From Terebella lapidaria (taxonomy: Eukaryota; Annelida; Polychaeta; Terebellida; Terebellidae), in the NCBI GenBank assembly GCA_949152475.1, contig OX424558.1, forward strand, positions 40,726,751 through 40,790,750: a stretch of 64,000 bases of DNA, read 5' to 3'. The number at the start of each line of letters is the position of its first letter. The stretch's first letter is position 1. The notes under the pieces were generated by a model. That model saw only the letters and a program-made list of their open reading frames with translations. It was not told where the DNA came from and did no database searches. The position numbers and the translations under genes were made by a program. Below are positions 1 to 13,014 of the stretch, piece by piece.

Positions 1-3000
1 TTTTCGTGTTCTTATCTCTACCAGAGCATGAAGAACTATTTTTTCAGACAATATGCTTCGTGCTTCGTTGAATGCTTCGTTGAATTACTTTTAGATTGAA
101 AATAAATGGCACATGTATCAACAACCATGACATCATTTCGTTGACAGGTATCGTATATTATTCTCACTTGTGATTCATACCTCGACCATTCACGACCTTG
201 GGGGAACACAACAGGCTCCTTCACGGGCTAAGAGCTATTGATTACCCTGTTGTTGAATGTTCAATTACTCAAATATCACCCTGACAGTGTGTGTGGAATT
301 GAGGAGTACATGTACACAATACCTGATAGGTACAGCTTTGTCGCTATCGGTTTTTTTTTCGAAACTTACTGAAAACACTCGTTTATGGTTGATAATCTGA
401 TCATAACTTCTATTGATTCAAAGAGGGGGGTTCGTTACTGTGACCCAACCACCAGCCAGCTGGGCTGGTGACCAAATATGTATATACTAATATGTATATA
501 TATTGGTTGAATATTACTCTCATATTAAAATGCTCAACAAATATTTGTGTATATAATTTCCCCCCATTCACCATCCAGTATATCTCACGATGAGTATACC
601 AATGTGCTCTCACAACGAATCCTAATGCCCATGTTAAAAAAAAACTAGCTTCATAAAAATGTCTTGATACTAGACATTCTTAAAACAGTTTCCATGTGTG
701 ACGATACTCTCACTGCTCGGGTTGTTTCTATAGGCAACTCACACTACATATAGCACACTACATGTAGCAAACTCAGCAAATAGATATACACACCTGTATA
801 TCGCATATAATCTAGTTCAACGAATTATAGAATGTCAGCTCTAAGTGCATTATTGGAATATCAGGGACATTTTTGGCTGTTGATCAATTTGTCATAATAT
901 CAGAATGATAATAATAGTAACGAGAGTTTGTTTGGCGACAAGATGCTCAGACTGCCAATATCTTGCCAAGCGTCCAATAGACCGAATGGACCGAGTTTCC
1001 CGCCAAGTCATGATTACTCGTAACTTTCCGTAATTTGAACGAACCACTGGGCGACTGGGCGCATATACGGGCATTCGAAGGCGAATAATAAACGAAACCA
1101 CACAAATATCAGGAATGGCGGGAGCGAAAAGTGTGCAGTGCATGATTGAAACTGAAACAAGAGCTCTTTTTGAGGAACTCTCCTACAAACAGCAGAATGT
1201 GGCTGATATTTCATTTGACATACATGATCATACTCGCATGCAGCTGATCTTATTGTATTCAGTTGCACGTGCTAGCCTGTCGCACGGCCGATGTAAACAT
1301 ACCGAAGGGACCAGTTCATTATTTTGTGCACGCACTTGAACAGACATAGACGGAGAAAAAATAATGATGTTGGACCACGTACTAAAGAAATGTGTTTGCT
1401 TTTTTTCCCCAAACAACATCCATATATAGCTGAAGAAGCATTTGATTTATTCAATCGTCGGAAAAACAAGTGAGAGGCCATAGCAGAGTGGGTCCTATGA
1501 TTCAAACGCTTATCACATACAGTATGGGATATAATTAGAACATACCTATGTACATGAATTGGATTCACATAAGGAAAAAAAGACGTTCCTTCATTCCATA
1601 AATTATAATGGACATGGTAAAATTATAACCTGTCCGATAAAGGAGAATTACATTTTTTTATACCTCCTCCTTGAAAAAAGTACTTTGAAACATGACGAGA
1701 ATACAAGTTTTGGTGTGAAAATGTACGTGTACCGGAAAATACGTCCCATTGTATGTTGTGAATAAAAATATTATAGGGGAGGGAATTTCTGGCCTTTCTT
1801 ACTCACGAGATCGTATACTAGTATATAATAAGCCTGTTGATAGCAATAGTTTCATGTTTTTCGTATGATTTCTACGAGTATTTCCATTAAACCGCAACTA
1901 GACATACAAACATACAAATTTTAGCTTCATTGGGCTTTTTATGAATGCCAGTGAAGATCACTCTGAAGTTCAACAAAACTGGAAAGAAATACTAGTAGCC
2001 TACTACGGAACAATAACTGGTCCCCAAATTCGATCTCCCGGCAACGTGGTTATCCACCCTGCACGTGCGCATGTGATAGTTATGGCGAAATCGGAGCCAA
2101 TAGTGCCCATTCTGTGATAATAAATACACATAACAATGCACTTTCACCTATTATCGAAGATTGTTGTCAATGTAATGCAAACCTTTGGAAAAAAATTTTT
2201 TTACAGGGTTTGTCAATTTGTTTACGACCGTTACAGCGCCCAGCTTCTGATTGGTCGGAACTTCGGCGTATGTGGCGGGAAATTATGTGAATCGGCCCTT
2301 TGGACATCATAATCGTCACACCGCCCAGGACCCTCTGGTTATTGTCATACAAGTACACAATGCTCAACAGCCGCTCAAACAATTCAAATATCTAGAACGA
2401 ACCCCGTGAAAAAAGTTATAGGTCAAGTACAACCTATGATAACCTGGATAGAAGAATTTTGAGTTCCTCGGTGATGAAATCACTCGACTATCGTGAACAA
2501 AATTGAGATTTTCACCTGGAATGGAATCCTATCGAAGGATATGCTGGTAATATTGTTGGCTAAGATCTTCATTGCCAGATGACCGCCGGTGAGTTCTGTC
2601 CATGAAAGATTTTATGCAGCAGGAAACTCCGCTAGTAATAACTGTATACATGTTACCATAATATCAAACAACGAGCAACACACGCAACCACCTAGAGATG
2701 TGTATAACAAATCAGGGACAAGGTTATCTGCCAACAGGTGAGGTACATTATTTGTTCACCTTGTCTGATTTCATCAAATCGGCAAGACAAACACCCATCA
2801 CTGGCCAAAACCACAGCATCGCACTCTATTTCTGTTTTCACTGCACACATAACTCACCTGGAAAGCTTCCTGAATACTCAGCGGCATCAAGAGGCTTTGC
2901 TTTGATATCCAGATTACACAGTAATTACACGTGGGTGCAACATGCTTATCTGAGGTTCATTTCATCAGTACCAATGATTGTATGTATTTCGCCGCCTCTA

Positions 3001-3160
3001 AAACAGAGCTGCATCAGAAATGGTATGCATCAATTTAGTATTGATAAAAAATAACTATATATATGCCAGTAAATCACATTGCGATTGTGCTTCATAGACA
3101 TGTTATTTTCGATCCAACTACATATTTCTATAGAATATGATACAAAATCATATAATAGAT
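1..3160. other. No recognisable gene
   Basis: Only short, unconvincing ORFs occur on either strand and none resembles a family I know. The stretch is AT-rich. Two places have higher GC and CCAAT/ATTGG boxes (about 1000-1100 and 2220-2290), which could be promoter fragments or pieces of old repeats, but nothing downstream of them looks like an exon. Confidence 0.5.
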
Positions 3161-3169
3161 ACTTGTCGT

Positions 3170-4045
3170 AATACGATAGAACGTACTTGACATCATGAAA
3201 TAGATCGTCCTTGCCACCATACAACAGGTCGTACTTGCCACCATAAAATAGCTCGTAATTGCCACGATACAATATATCGTAATTGCCTCCATACAATAGA
3301 TCGTACTTGTCATGATGCAATAGATCATACTTGTCATCATACAATAGATCGTACTTGCCGTCATACAATAGATCATACTTGTCATCATACAATATATCAT
3401 ACTTGTCATCATGCAATAGATCATACTTGTCATCATACAATATATCGTACTTGCCATCATACAATAGATTGTCCTTGCCATCATACAATAGATCATACTT
3501 GTCATCATACAATATATCATACTTGCCATCATACAATAGATCATACTTGTCATCATACAATATATCGTACTTGCCATCATGCAATAGATCATACTGGCCA
3601 TCATCCAATAGATCGTTCTTGTCATCATACAATAGATTGTACTGGCCATCATCCAATAGATCGTACTTGCCATCATGCAATAGATCGTACTGGCCATCAT
3701 CCAATAGATCGTTCTTGTCATCATACAACTGATCGTACTTGCCATCATGCAATAGGTCGTATTTGCCATCATACAATAGATCGTACTTGTCATCATACAA
3801 TAGGCCAAATTTGCCATCATACAATACATCATACTTGCCACCATACAATAGATCGTACTTGCCCCCATACAATAGATAGTACTTGCCATCAAGCAATAGA
3901 TCGTACTTGTCATCATACAATAGATTGTACTAGCCACCATACAATAGATCGTCCTTGCCATCATACAATATATCATACTTGCCATCATACAATAGATCAT
4001 ACTTGTCATCATACAATAGATCGCACTTGCCGTCATAAAATTGAT
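3170..4045. repeat. 24-bp minisatellite (about 36 units)
   Basis: Tandem repeat with a 24-bp period; the core ATCATACAATAGATCGTACT recurs with substitutions such as GCC/GTC and AGATC/ATATC. Because 24 is a multiple of three and the unit has few stops, three frames stay open through much of it. On the minus strand one frame reads an 8-residue repeat of the type YDLLYDGK (3030-3920) and another MMASTIYC (3128-4099); on the plus strand SYNRSYLP (3331-3732). There is no convincing start context, splice site or signal peptide, so I treat this as a non-coding minisatellite. Expression as a repeat protein cannot be excluded from sequence alone. Confidence 0.85.
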
Positions 4046-4929
4046 TGGATTTAGCCCTAAATAGTTTTCGTTAAATGAACTTTTTTTTCGTACCAACATG
4101 ATGGCTCATTGTATAATAATACGGGTGCCATATGTGGGCGGAAAAAATGTTTTTGGGGAACAAGGATTGTCACCTCATGGTTGACTTGATGTTCCTTCAG
4201 GAATAGATTTCAAATGGTTGGGTGTGTTATGTATAAATATTAGGGTGGTCCTTATTTGTCAATTTTTTATTTTCAAATTATCACTCTACCAATGTGTTGG
4301 AATGGTTGATAAAACATGCTAGACAAAATTACAGGAAAATACATGGATATTTGAAGGTAGCTCAAGGGCTTTCAAATTTGGCCTGTTTAATCATATTTTG
4401 CTGATTTTTGGCGTTACGAGACCACACTATTATTGGTGTGATTGTCACTCCTGACTCTATTTCGAGACTACCATTGAACCTTTTTTTATTGCATATTGGA
4501 CTGTAATACAAAAATATGAATATATTACTGCAGTGTTGTTGTTTTTATGTGACTTGTTTTCCTCTGCGCTGACCTTGTAATGAAAAGTTCTCTGTAGGAT
4601 ACTACCTGGGATATAAACGGGGACCTACAAAATACGACTATGAGGTAATGTGAATAGAAAATAGATGCTGCATTTGTTTTTATGGAGGTTTTTGTATTTT
4701 GATGTTGACAAGCTTGTATTTTGGTTGTCTGTCTGTGACATATAGTACATACCAATAGTCTGACCAATTGCACATCTGAATTAGTATACATTCAGTAGTA
4801 TTTACTTTTATTATTGTTCAAGATATGATTTTTCTCCATACATTGCTTAGTTCACCAGTAGTCTGTTTTTCCTTGGTGATTTCTTTGGTGGAGAATCTAA
4901 TATATATCATTTAACAATGCACAATTATA
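4046..4929. other. No recognisable gene
   Basis: AT-rich spacer between the minisatellite and the decayed ORF. A short plus-strand phrase about rising and falling T-runs and simple tracts is all that stands out; no ORF here is recognisable. Confidence 0.4.
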
Positions 4930-6120
4930 TCAGGAGTGGACATCTACCAGCTGTTGGGATTCCCGAAGTTGGCTACCTGTGGAGCTCAACCTACCGCTGT
5001 GTTGAACCCGTTAGAAAATTGGCAGGAAGGTGGTCACGTCAAAGCAATGTGCTCCGACAGCACGTCCACAAACTCAGTTAAAATAAGCGGTTCTTTTATT
5101 TTGTTTGAGGGAAAGCTCAGTCGCAAGTTTCTGTATTTGGCATACCATCAACACCTGCTGAAGCTATTTCTAGCAAGTGCATTTGACACTTGCATGAACC
5201 CAACTTCAGGACCAGATGTGCTGATATTCGAAAGATTTCAGCGGCACTGGGGATTCATCGCTCCTCCAAATTTCAAAACTGCTGCTGATGACGACAAAAA
5301 TGAAAATGTCCCTAGCTGATGTCAAACAATGCTCCGGTTTTGACCTGACCCAGCTCTTAGAGTCCCAATCCAGGAATGACGACAGGGATATGCTGGAGCT
5401 CATTATAATACTTGTTGGTGAAAATCCTGCCTGTGGTGCGCAATTACTGGAACCAGGTGTCATACACCATAGACGATGGTCTAAAGCTATCTATGCGCTC
5501 CAGAAATACTCGTTCAGAGACAAGTTCAAGCTCACATCACGTGAGGCAGGAGGCATCCTCTATGTTTCTGTGTTCATAACAAACATCTATGTTCAGGCGT
5601 GGTTTTCTGCTCCTGATGCCATTTCCGCATCCCAAAGTCACCTCAGTCTCCTCTAACCTGTGAATGGTTTGGGAAAAGATCAACCAATCCATATCCAAGA
5701 CAGCTTTGACACTTGTGGTATGTCAGTGCAGAGCTGCTTGGCTTGAATTTCTTCGACCCTGTTGTTCCAGTTGTTACAAAATGTGATATGGGGAAAGTCA
5801 AAAGAAGACACAGAGAGCCTGAAGGCAATACCAGAGATGTTGACAGACTTTGTTTACCCAAACTCAAGAAATCTGTTCAAGTGCTCAAACTGTTCAAACT
5901 CAAGAAATCTGTTCAAATCATGGCACAAGAGAGGATTTCAAGAGGCACTCAATGTGGTGAAAGGACTGAAAGTCAATAACGACACAGCATAACTAATTCG
6001 TGCTCTCAATGAAGAACAATACTTATATCACAAGTAATTCCTGCATCAAGTTGTTCAGAATCATCGGCGTCGGTTCCCAAACAGCAGAAAGTCCACTCTG
6101 TTGAAAGGATTCGAATGTTG
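4930..6120 (+). pseudogene. Decayed copy of an uncharacterised invertebrate protein family
   Basis: Three successive plus-strand pieces read as one degraded protein. 4936-5319 contains HVKAMCSDSTSTNS, then FLYLAYHQHLLKL and SGPDVLIFERFQRHW. 5288-5656 (shifted frame) contains LEPGVIHHRRWSKAIY and FITNIYVQAWFSAP. 5713-6115 contains AELLGLNFFDP, then (another frame) ALNVVKGLKVNNDTA and, after stops, VVQNHRRRFPNSRKSTL. I recall this order of motifs from a multicopy, unnamed protein family in Hydra, molluscs and other invertebrates, probably carried by a mobile element. At least two frameshifts, several stops and a ~25-bp internal duplication near 5870-5915 show it is dead. Family name and function unknown to me. 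Confidence 0.5.
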
Positions 6121-6734
6121 AACAGTTATAGACATATGTCAGAGTTTATGACTACTAGTATAGTAGTATCTCCCCAGTTTTAGTCTGTCACTGAGTAGAT
6201 AAGTTAGTTTTCTTGTTGCATGAATATCTCCTTGATGCCAGAAGTAATCAAGCACATTAAATGATTTTCTTGGTCCAATATGTTACGAGGACAAAATGCC
6301 ATTATAGTCTTGTACTTCGTACATGTATGTCTACCATGGTCGCTGATGGTCCTCTAAATCTGATGCTGCAAAGCTGTTAGTAGTTATGTTGCTATTTAGA
6401 TAATTTCTTGGATGACTGTGTATCTCATTGAAAATCACACTGCCATAAAGAAATCTTCATCCTCTAAATATTTATGATAATATTGATATTACATCATCGT
6501 CCTGTATGTTCGCCGTGTGTCGCGGTGCGGCAAGTCCTCAAATAGTCATTGACCAATATTTCAAATGTATTGAGTTACCTCTAAAAGTCGTAATAAAACA
6601 TTCATATTTTATCAGATTGTTGTTAATGATAGTCAAACAACTTTGAGGGGTGAGAGCTTTGAAAATCACACTTTGAAATAATACCCTATTATAAGGACCA
6701 CCCTAATGAATATGGTTCCGAATCCAATAGCTAA

Positions 6735-7015
6735 AATTCTGTAAATGTGGCCAGAATGACACACCAGACCAATAACTGGGACATGTTCCGTAAACATCGT
6801 TCATTGAACACAAATTCATATCGAACGCACTCCTCACTTGACTCTTGTTCACGTCATCAGGGAACTCGAAGTGATTGGGTATAAATTAATTATCGATTAC
6901 ATCTCCCATTGATAGCAGGGTGACAGAGTGTGCTTCGTGCTAAATATCTTCGACTATGAATCTTTCATTTGAGTTCTTGTCATTTTACCAATATTTCAAA
7001 TGTGCAGTTTTCTGT
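6735..7015. repeat. Dispersed repeat R1, copy 1
   Basis: About 280 bp that recurs, diverged, at 11925-12235 and 15860-16170. Shared phrases include CCAATAACTGGGACAT, TCGAACGCACTCCTCACTTG and GTGCTAAATATCTT. Copies 2 and 3 contain a ~36-bp internal tandem duplication that copy 1 lacks. No coding capacity seen. Confidence 0.7.
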
Positions 7016-9094
7016 GTGTTGTGGTAAGTTGACTGGTATGCCGTGATACAATATTGCCACCTTGTAATTCTCCGAGGGAATGATGATAGGCAGCGGTTTT
7101 GTTCTGTGTAGTCTGTGTATTCTGTACAATCTGTTACCAAAAAGAACTATACAAAACTTGTTCTGTGGCAGCAACATATTATATTTACTATCGCTGTATC
7201 ATTTGAACTGTGAAATTTCCCGGATATCAGGCACGTACATAGAAAACAATTGTCACAATGATGTCACTTCGTTGTTTACTACTAACCAAAGACTAGTAAT
7301 TTGTTACAGTATTGCCTCAAAGCTTCGAGAGGAAAAAAAATCGATGATGCTTCCGTTCAGCTTGGAATTATTTTATTTCTACCGGAGTCGAGATGATAAG
7401 ACAAGATTAATATCTGCCAATATAATAGGTCACATGTATTTGCTTTGCTGAGAGAAATATAATACTGTGTACTGTTATTGATTGATAATCAGTGTGCTGT
7501 GTGATAAAGCTTGGGTACTTTTATCACTGTTCGATGATTACATCACTGTTCGATGTCCTGATACCGACATTCAAAATAGTTGTAATAATAAAAAAATATG
7601 AATTGCGAGTAAGTGCAGGCCAATGAGAATATTAACAACTGTGACAACCATACGTGGGTTGTCTAATGTTTTAGAGGAAAGGGCTAACAAAAGTTACCAG
7701 AGACTATTTCCTGTGTTAGATCACCAAGTCCGATTTCTTTCCAAAGTTAGAAAATCACTTTTTGCTTAGAATGGCTCACAGGTCCTGAATAATCAAACTG
7801 GTCGAGAGCTTAACAACTCATATACATGTATGTCACAGGGATACCCGTGAGGATTCCAGTGCCTTGAGTTATGACAAACTTACTGGCAATATTTTGAGAA
7901 AATGATATTGTATAGAAAAATTATAGCAAATTATATAGAAAAAAAATTGCTTCAAGGTTATCGAAGTTCAATTTCAAGATCACTACGCAAATTGTCACAA
8001 ATGACTCTCCATTTATTTCATAGTCTTGAAGCATTTTATGAGCAAAAGAAGACCAATAGCTCCGTCAAAAAGGACAAACGGTATAACATTTTCTAAATGA
8101 AAGTTATTTTGTTACACAGGTGAAAAAAGTTGCGAAGAAATTTGAGAAAATAGCCGCCAAAACATGGATTGGCATTTTTCACTGGAAAACCCTCTCTTCA
8201 TTTTTATATACTGTTTTCTTAAAAGCTTTCAGAGAAAAAAATCGACCATTAACATCAAAAATTAAAATTTGGCAGTCATTATGAGGGACGCAATGCCTTG
8301 GCAATAGATCCAAAAAACAACAGCATCCCAGCAGAAATACATGAAGCCAGTCGAATGTATTTCCGATCCGCGCCAGTTCCACTTCTTAGGTCAGAACACA
8401 ATGACACAGAGATTGATATCTGTTCTAAGTCAGTATAACTGCTCTTGATCAGCTCTGGTATGGGTTGCTGACATACCTGCAACCGGGCTGATCAGCTGTT
8501 GTGATCATCGCGTGTATCCATATCTTGTTTATCAATATTCACTGTAGGGGGAAACACACAACCAGACAGACTTCTACTAAACCTGTCACACGTATGACCA
8601 CATATATATGGCTGATTATAGTAGTGTACAAAATATATACTTTATGTCCTGGAGGTTCCGTTGCATCATACTGATGCAATCTACGTCGACAATTCATTCT
8701 TCTCCTAGAACTTGGCATTGTCTACGTTTTATACTGACAATAGCAAAGCACAATATCATGCAATGATAATCATCCATTTGAAATATAAGAATGAGAGTGA
8801 AGCCGATTTGTGACAGGTAGTTTTATTTTCTTACTCTTTGCAAATGAAGACGTGGACAGCAGCAAACTTTCCCAAAATGTGTACAGTTTCTGAGATTGAC
8901 TGTATGCTTGGGTGGTGTTAATCAGACAACATGAATTGTCATGTCCACCCACAGAATATTATGTTATCTGCGCAGTTCGTCCCAGTTCTTGACCAAATCA
9001 GTTGAATCAAAACGAACAGTTTTCTGTTCATTATCATGTCCGTGTTACGATCAGGCGGATTTATCATACCCCCAGGGTTGTCATCGCTATGTGT
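7016..9094. other. No recognisable gene
   Basis: AT-rich DNA with short ORFs only (the longest, 123 codons at 7080-7451, has no recognisable motif). Nothing supportable. Confidence 0.4.
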
Positions 9095-9245
9095 GTATCA
9101 GATTCCTATACGCTGTTGTTTGAATTGCATGGAGTGATGCCAGATAACTGGATTACTCCCGGATCAATATTGAAGCACTGGGACTCACGGATAACAACTC
9201 GTGCTACACACTGGGGATCTATCAGGCGAGAAGATCTGAACATGA
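9095..9245. repeat. Dispersed repeat R2, copy 1
   Basis: About 150 bp matching 10529-10690 at roughly 80% by eye; both contain CGCTGTTGTTTGAATTGC, CCAGATAACTGGATT or its variant, and CTCCCGGATC. The 91-codon ORF at 9002-9277 lies in this repeat and is probably fortuitous. Confidence 0.65.
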
Positions 9246-10528
9246 AAATCTGTAGATATTGGAGATGTCTACTCTAGTACTCATTCCCGAAGCTGAGAGC
9301 AATGTATGTATCAGATTATGTATTACTTTCAATACAACACGATTTGTGTGAGCATGATATTATGGGAATAGAATAAAAAACAGCATAAACGTTGATATCC
9401 AAACAGCACTGATGTCATCACGGAACAGCAAACGTGTGGGCTAACGGTGCTGTGGCTACTCACTTGAAAGATTACAGTTATTCAACAACCATAGCTTTCA
9501 ATAAATACTTGTAATGGTGACACATAACCACAAGCGAAAGGCTACTGAGTTGATGGAATGTTTATAATGCAGGATATGTTTTATGCCAGGTAATACTATA
9601 TTTCAAGTGCACATATCCATGTGTGAATATCACTGAAATATTCTAAGTGGTTAGATGACAGCGAAAACGAATGGATCATATAATTGCAATCTGTGCTTTC
9701 ATGACCATGTCCCTCTCTACTGTCTCCTCTTGGCTCGAATATTGGCATGGTTATGATCTCCGAGTAGAAGAAAGCAAGAGAAGCAGTGATCAATTGGACA
9801 AGCCAAATGGGATAACCAGGCATTCAAATATCTCTCCTCCATTAGGGCGATGCCCCCCCCCCCCCCCCTCAGTGCTGAGCCGAGGTCACTGTCCCCTGGC
9901 TGTCCTCGCTGAGTGTCATGGAAGCCACAAATAACCCGAATGTTCTGGCTTAGAGGGCCACAGACGTCACATGTGGTGTATAACTCCCACTTTCTTCACA
10001 AGTAATATTGTGTCGACAGAAATTCCAGTGAAAGAAAGATAAAAAAAACAAACAATGTAAACGCTTTATAATATGATTTATACATCTATCAGACTCTTCT
10101 ATGGTGAACATATCTCCAAAAAGTGCACCCGGAAGAGTGCACTGTATGAACGCATATGTTAACCAAACACCTACCTGTGCTACTATCCTGTATACATTAT
10201 AGACGAAGCAATATAATCAAACTGTGTGATCTCCATACCCTGACGTCAACTTTGTTCGTCTGTGATTATCTGAACAATCGGAACAAGCGCCTGCAGATCA
10301 CTCTTCGGGGTGGGTTTGATGAACTTTCCCTGTCAGACAGGTTGTGGAGAGGTGTTGGGTGTTTGAATTCGTTTGGACAGTAACTTGGCAACCCAATGGT
10401 TTTTATTATTGCCCAATGTGTGGGTAATGCTCAATTAAAAATGCTCAATCAAATTTGATCAGTACAAATACCTTTCTATTTATTACCGGATATATTTCTT
10501 CCCCGGATTATCAAAAATTGTGTTGTAG
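9246..10528. other. No recognisable gene; contains a C16 homopolymer
   Basis: No exon or element recognised. A run of 16 C occurs at 9853-9868. Confidence 0.4.
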
Positions 10529-10690
10529 ATCAGATTCCTCTACGCTGTTGTTTGAATTGCTTGAAGCGATGTCAGATAACTGGATTGCTCCCGGATCGAT
10601 AATGCAGCACTGAGGCCAAAATTTGGCAACAAATCGTGTCACACACTGAGAATATATCTATCAAGCGAGGAGATCAAGACATTATTTCCT
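10529..10690. repeat. Dispersed repeat R2, copy 2
   Basis: Second copy of the ~150-bp repeat at 9095-9245. Confidence 0.65.
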
Positions 10691-11924
10691 ATTTGAATGT
10701 GCTATTTACTTTCGGACCAACATTCTTTTTCTCAGACCCGGCAGATAATCAGACATCAGTGGCCACCATGCTTAGACTCCATGGCGATTCAAGAGCGACG
10801 AAATAGGGGGTTATCAAACTATATTCGACACGGGGCAGCACTTTAATATCAGTCCTTGGCGCCAAAACCTTGAAGGATATCGTCTGTAATCATCAATGAC
10901 ATAAAATATGGCGGGAAAATTTACGTTGATATTAATAGCGCCAGAAAAAAACATGACAATGGCGTCATGGGACTGATAAAACAGTGCTTCCAGCTGGCGA
11001 TTACAGACATTTCTGAGAACTCCCTTGATACACGGCCCTAGGATACAGCCAAGGTTCATGGCTATAACTATATTTTCCTGTTATTGATGATTGCCTGATG
11101 AACCAGCGGTTCTCTTCTAGTTACATGTCAACTGATCAAAATAGTCATCAAAGTCGAGGACAATGTCATTGCCCCAGATGATTTCGTACCGACTATGGAC
11201 AGTCACTTGAACATAGATAGTCACATCAGAAAGCTTGCTTTTTGTACCTTGTGTGCAATCGAGTACATCGGCTGTCTTCGCGAATTCTTGGATCGTCCTT
11301 CTCTGAAAATCTGGTACATGCATAGTCTTTTTTGCACAAAACTACTGCAATAGTATCGGTGGCAAGCTGGCAAGCTCATCACTGCAAATAGAGTTCAATC
11401 TGTGGGAAAACACGGCTGCCACACAGCTCAGTTGATACCAAGACCCTCTCAGTTCAGGGTCAGTTACCATTTGATAACAAGATCCTGTCAGTTCAGGACA
11501 CTACACACTACTGAGGTCTGAGTGTCAAGTTTGATGGTGAAGTCCCAACATGTCTTTTCAGTCTTCTTTGAATGAAGTCATCAGCACGGTCATTTCGTTC
11601 GAGTAGCAAAGGCTTCAAGCTATCCACACCAAGACTCAGACTCGGACTAGATTACGGAGACAGGGTCTGTCTTTGCGTCGACTATCTAGAACTAACTGTC
11701 CGTTCACATATCAAACTTACGAGGCACATTGCGGGTGTCACATCCAGACAAATAATCCTAACTCTTCCAGAAACGACTAATTCGCAATTCGTGGTTGGCT
11801 TAGAACTTCCTTAGATAATTCAACTTTGAAGTTCACTCTCAAATTTAAAAAAAAAAGTCAGTTGATTCAATGTCTTATCAAGTATGTATGTTCCCGTAAT
11901 CGATTGGTGGCATATAGAGAAAAG

Positions 11925-12235
11925 ACATACCCGACCGATAACTGGGACATATTTTGGTAAAATATCGTTCATTGAACAGAAATATCGAACGCACTCCTCA
12001 CTTGACTCTTGTTTACGTCATCTGAGATATCGAACGCACTCCTCACTTGACTCTGTTTATTGTCATCAGGGGACTTGCAGTGATTGGAAATCGATTAATT
12101 ATCAATTAATTTTCCAATGATAACAGGATGACAGAGGTTTCTCAGTGCTAAATATCTTTCACTAGGATTTTTTTTTTGTCTTCGGGTCACACCATTTACC
12201 AATTTTAATTTTGTAGTGTTCTGCGTGGAGAGTGA
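11925..12235. repeat. Dispersed repeat R1, copy 2
   Basis: Matches 6735-7015, with an extra tandem duplication of the TCGAACGCACTCCTCACTTG segment. Confidence 0.7.
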
Positions 12236-12477
12236 CGTAAAACTGTGATTACTTCTTTATTTTCCCCCACGAGGACACCGTGGTAGAGAGAAATTATGTC
12301 CTGTGTTTTAAACCCATTGGAAATAAAGATCATCATCGTGGCATAGATGTATAACATCAAAACGTACACAAAATGCAATGAACTTGGAATCCAGACCATC
12401 AGTCAGCTTTCCTGACATCGAGTTCAAACTAAAATAATCATAGATGATGTTAGATGTGTGTCCTCTAGGATCATTGG

Positions 12478-12983
12478 TGCTATGCTTGATAAGGGTGCGT
12501 GACTATGTTATGTTTGACATGGATGCGTGATTATGTTTAATATGCTTGATATGATTGCGTGATAATGTTTGACATGGCTATATGATGATGTTATGTTGGA
12601 TATAAGTGTGTGGTAATGTTATCTTTGATATGAGTGTGTGGTGATGTTATCTTTGATATGGGTGTGAGATGATGTTATCTTTGACGTGGGTGTGGGATGA
12701 TGTTATCTTTGATATGGGTGTGTGATATTGTTATCTTTGATATGAGTGTGTGATGATGTTATCTTTGACGTGGGTGTGGGATGATGTTATCTTTGATATG
12801 GGTGTGTGATATTGTTATCTTTGATATGAGTGTGTGATGATGTTATCTTTGATATGGGTGTGTGGTGATGTTATCTTTGATATGGGTGTGTGGTGATGTT
12901 ATATTTGATGTGGGTGTGTGATGATGTTATCTTTGATATGGGTGTGTGATATTGTTATCTTTGATATGAGTGTGTGGTGATGT

Positions 12984-12984
<1 letters not shown>
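12478..12984 (+). repeat. 28-bp minisatellite, copy in duplication A
   Basis: Imperfect 28-bp units containing TTATCTTTGATATGGGTGTG. The LINE at 12985 onward is inserted in this satellite; its (TAA)n tail abuts the last unit. Confidence 0.9.
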
Positions 12985-13014
<30 letters not shown>

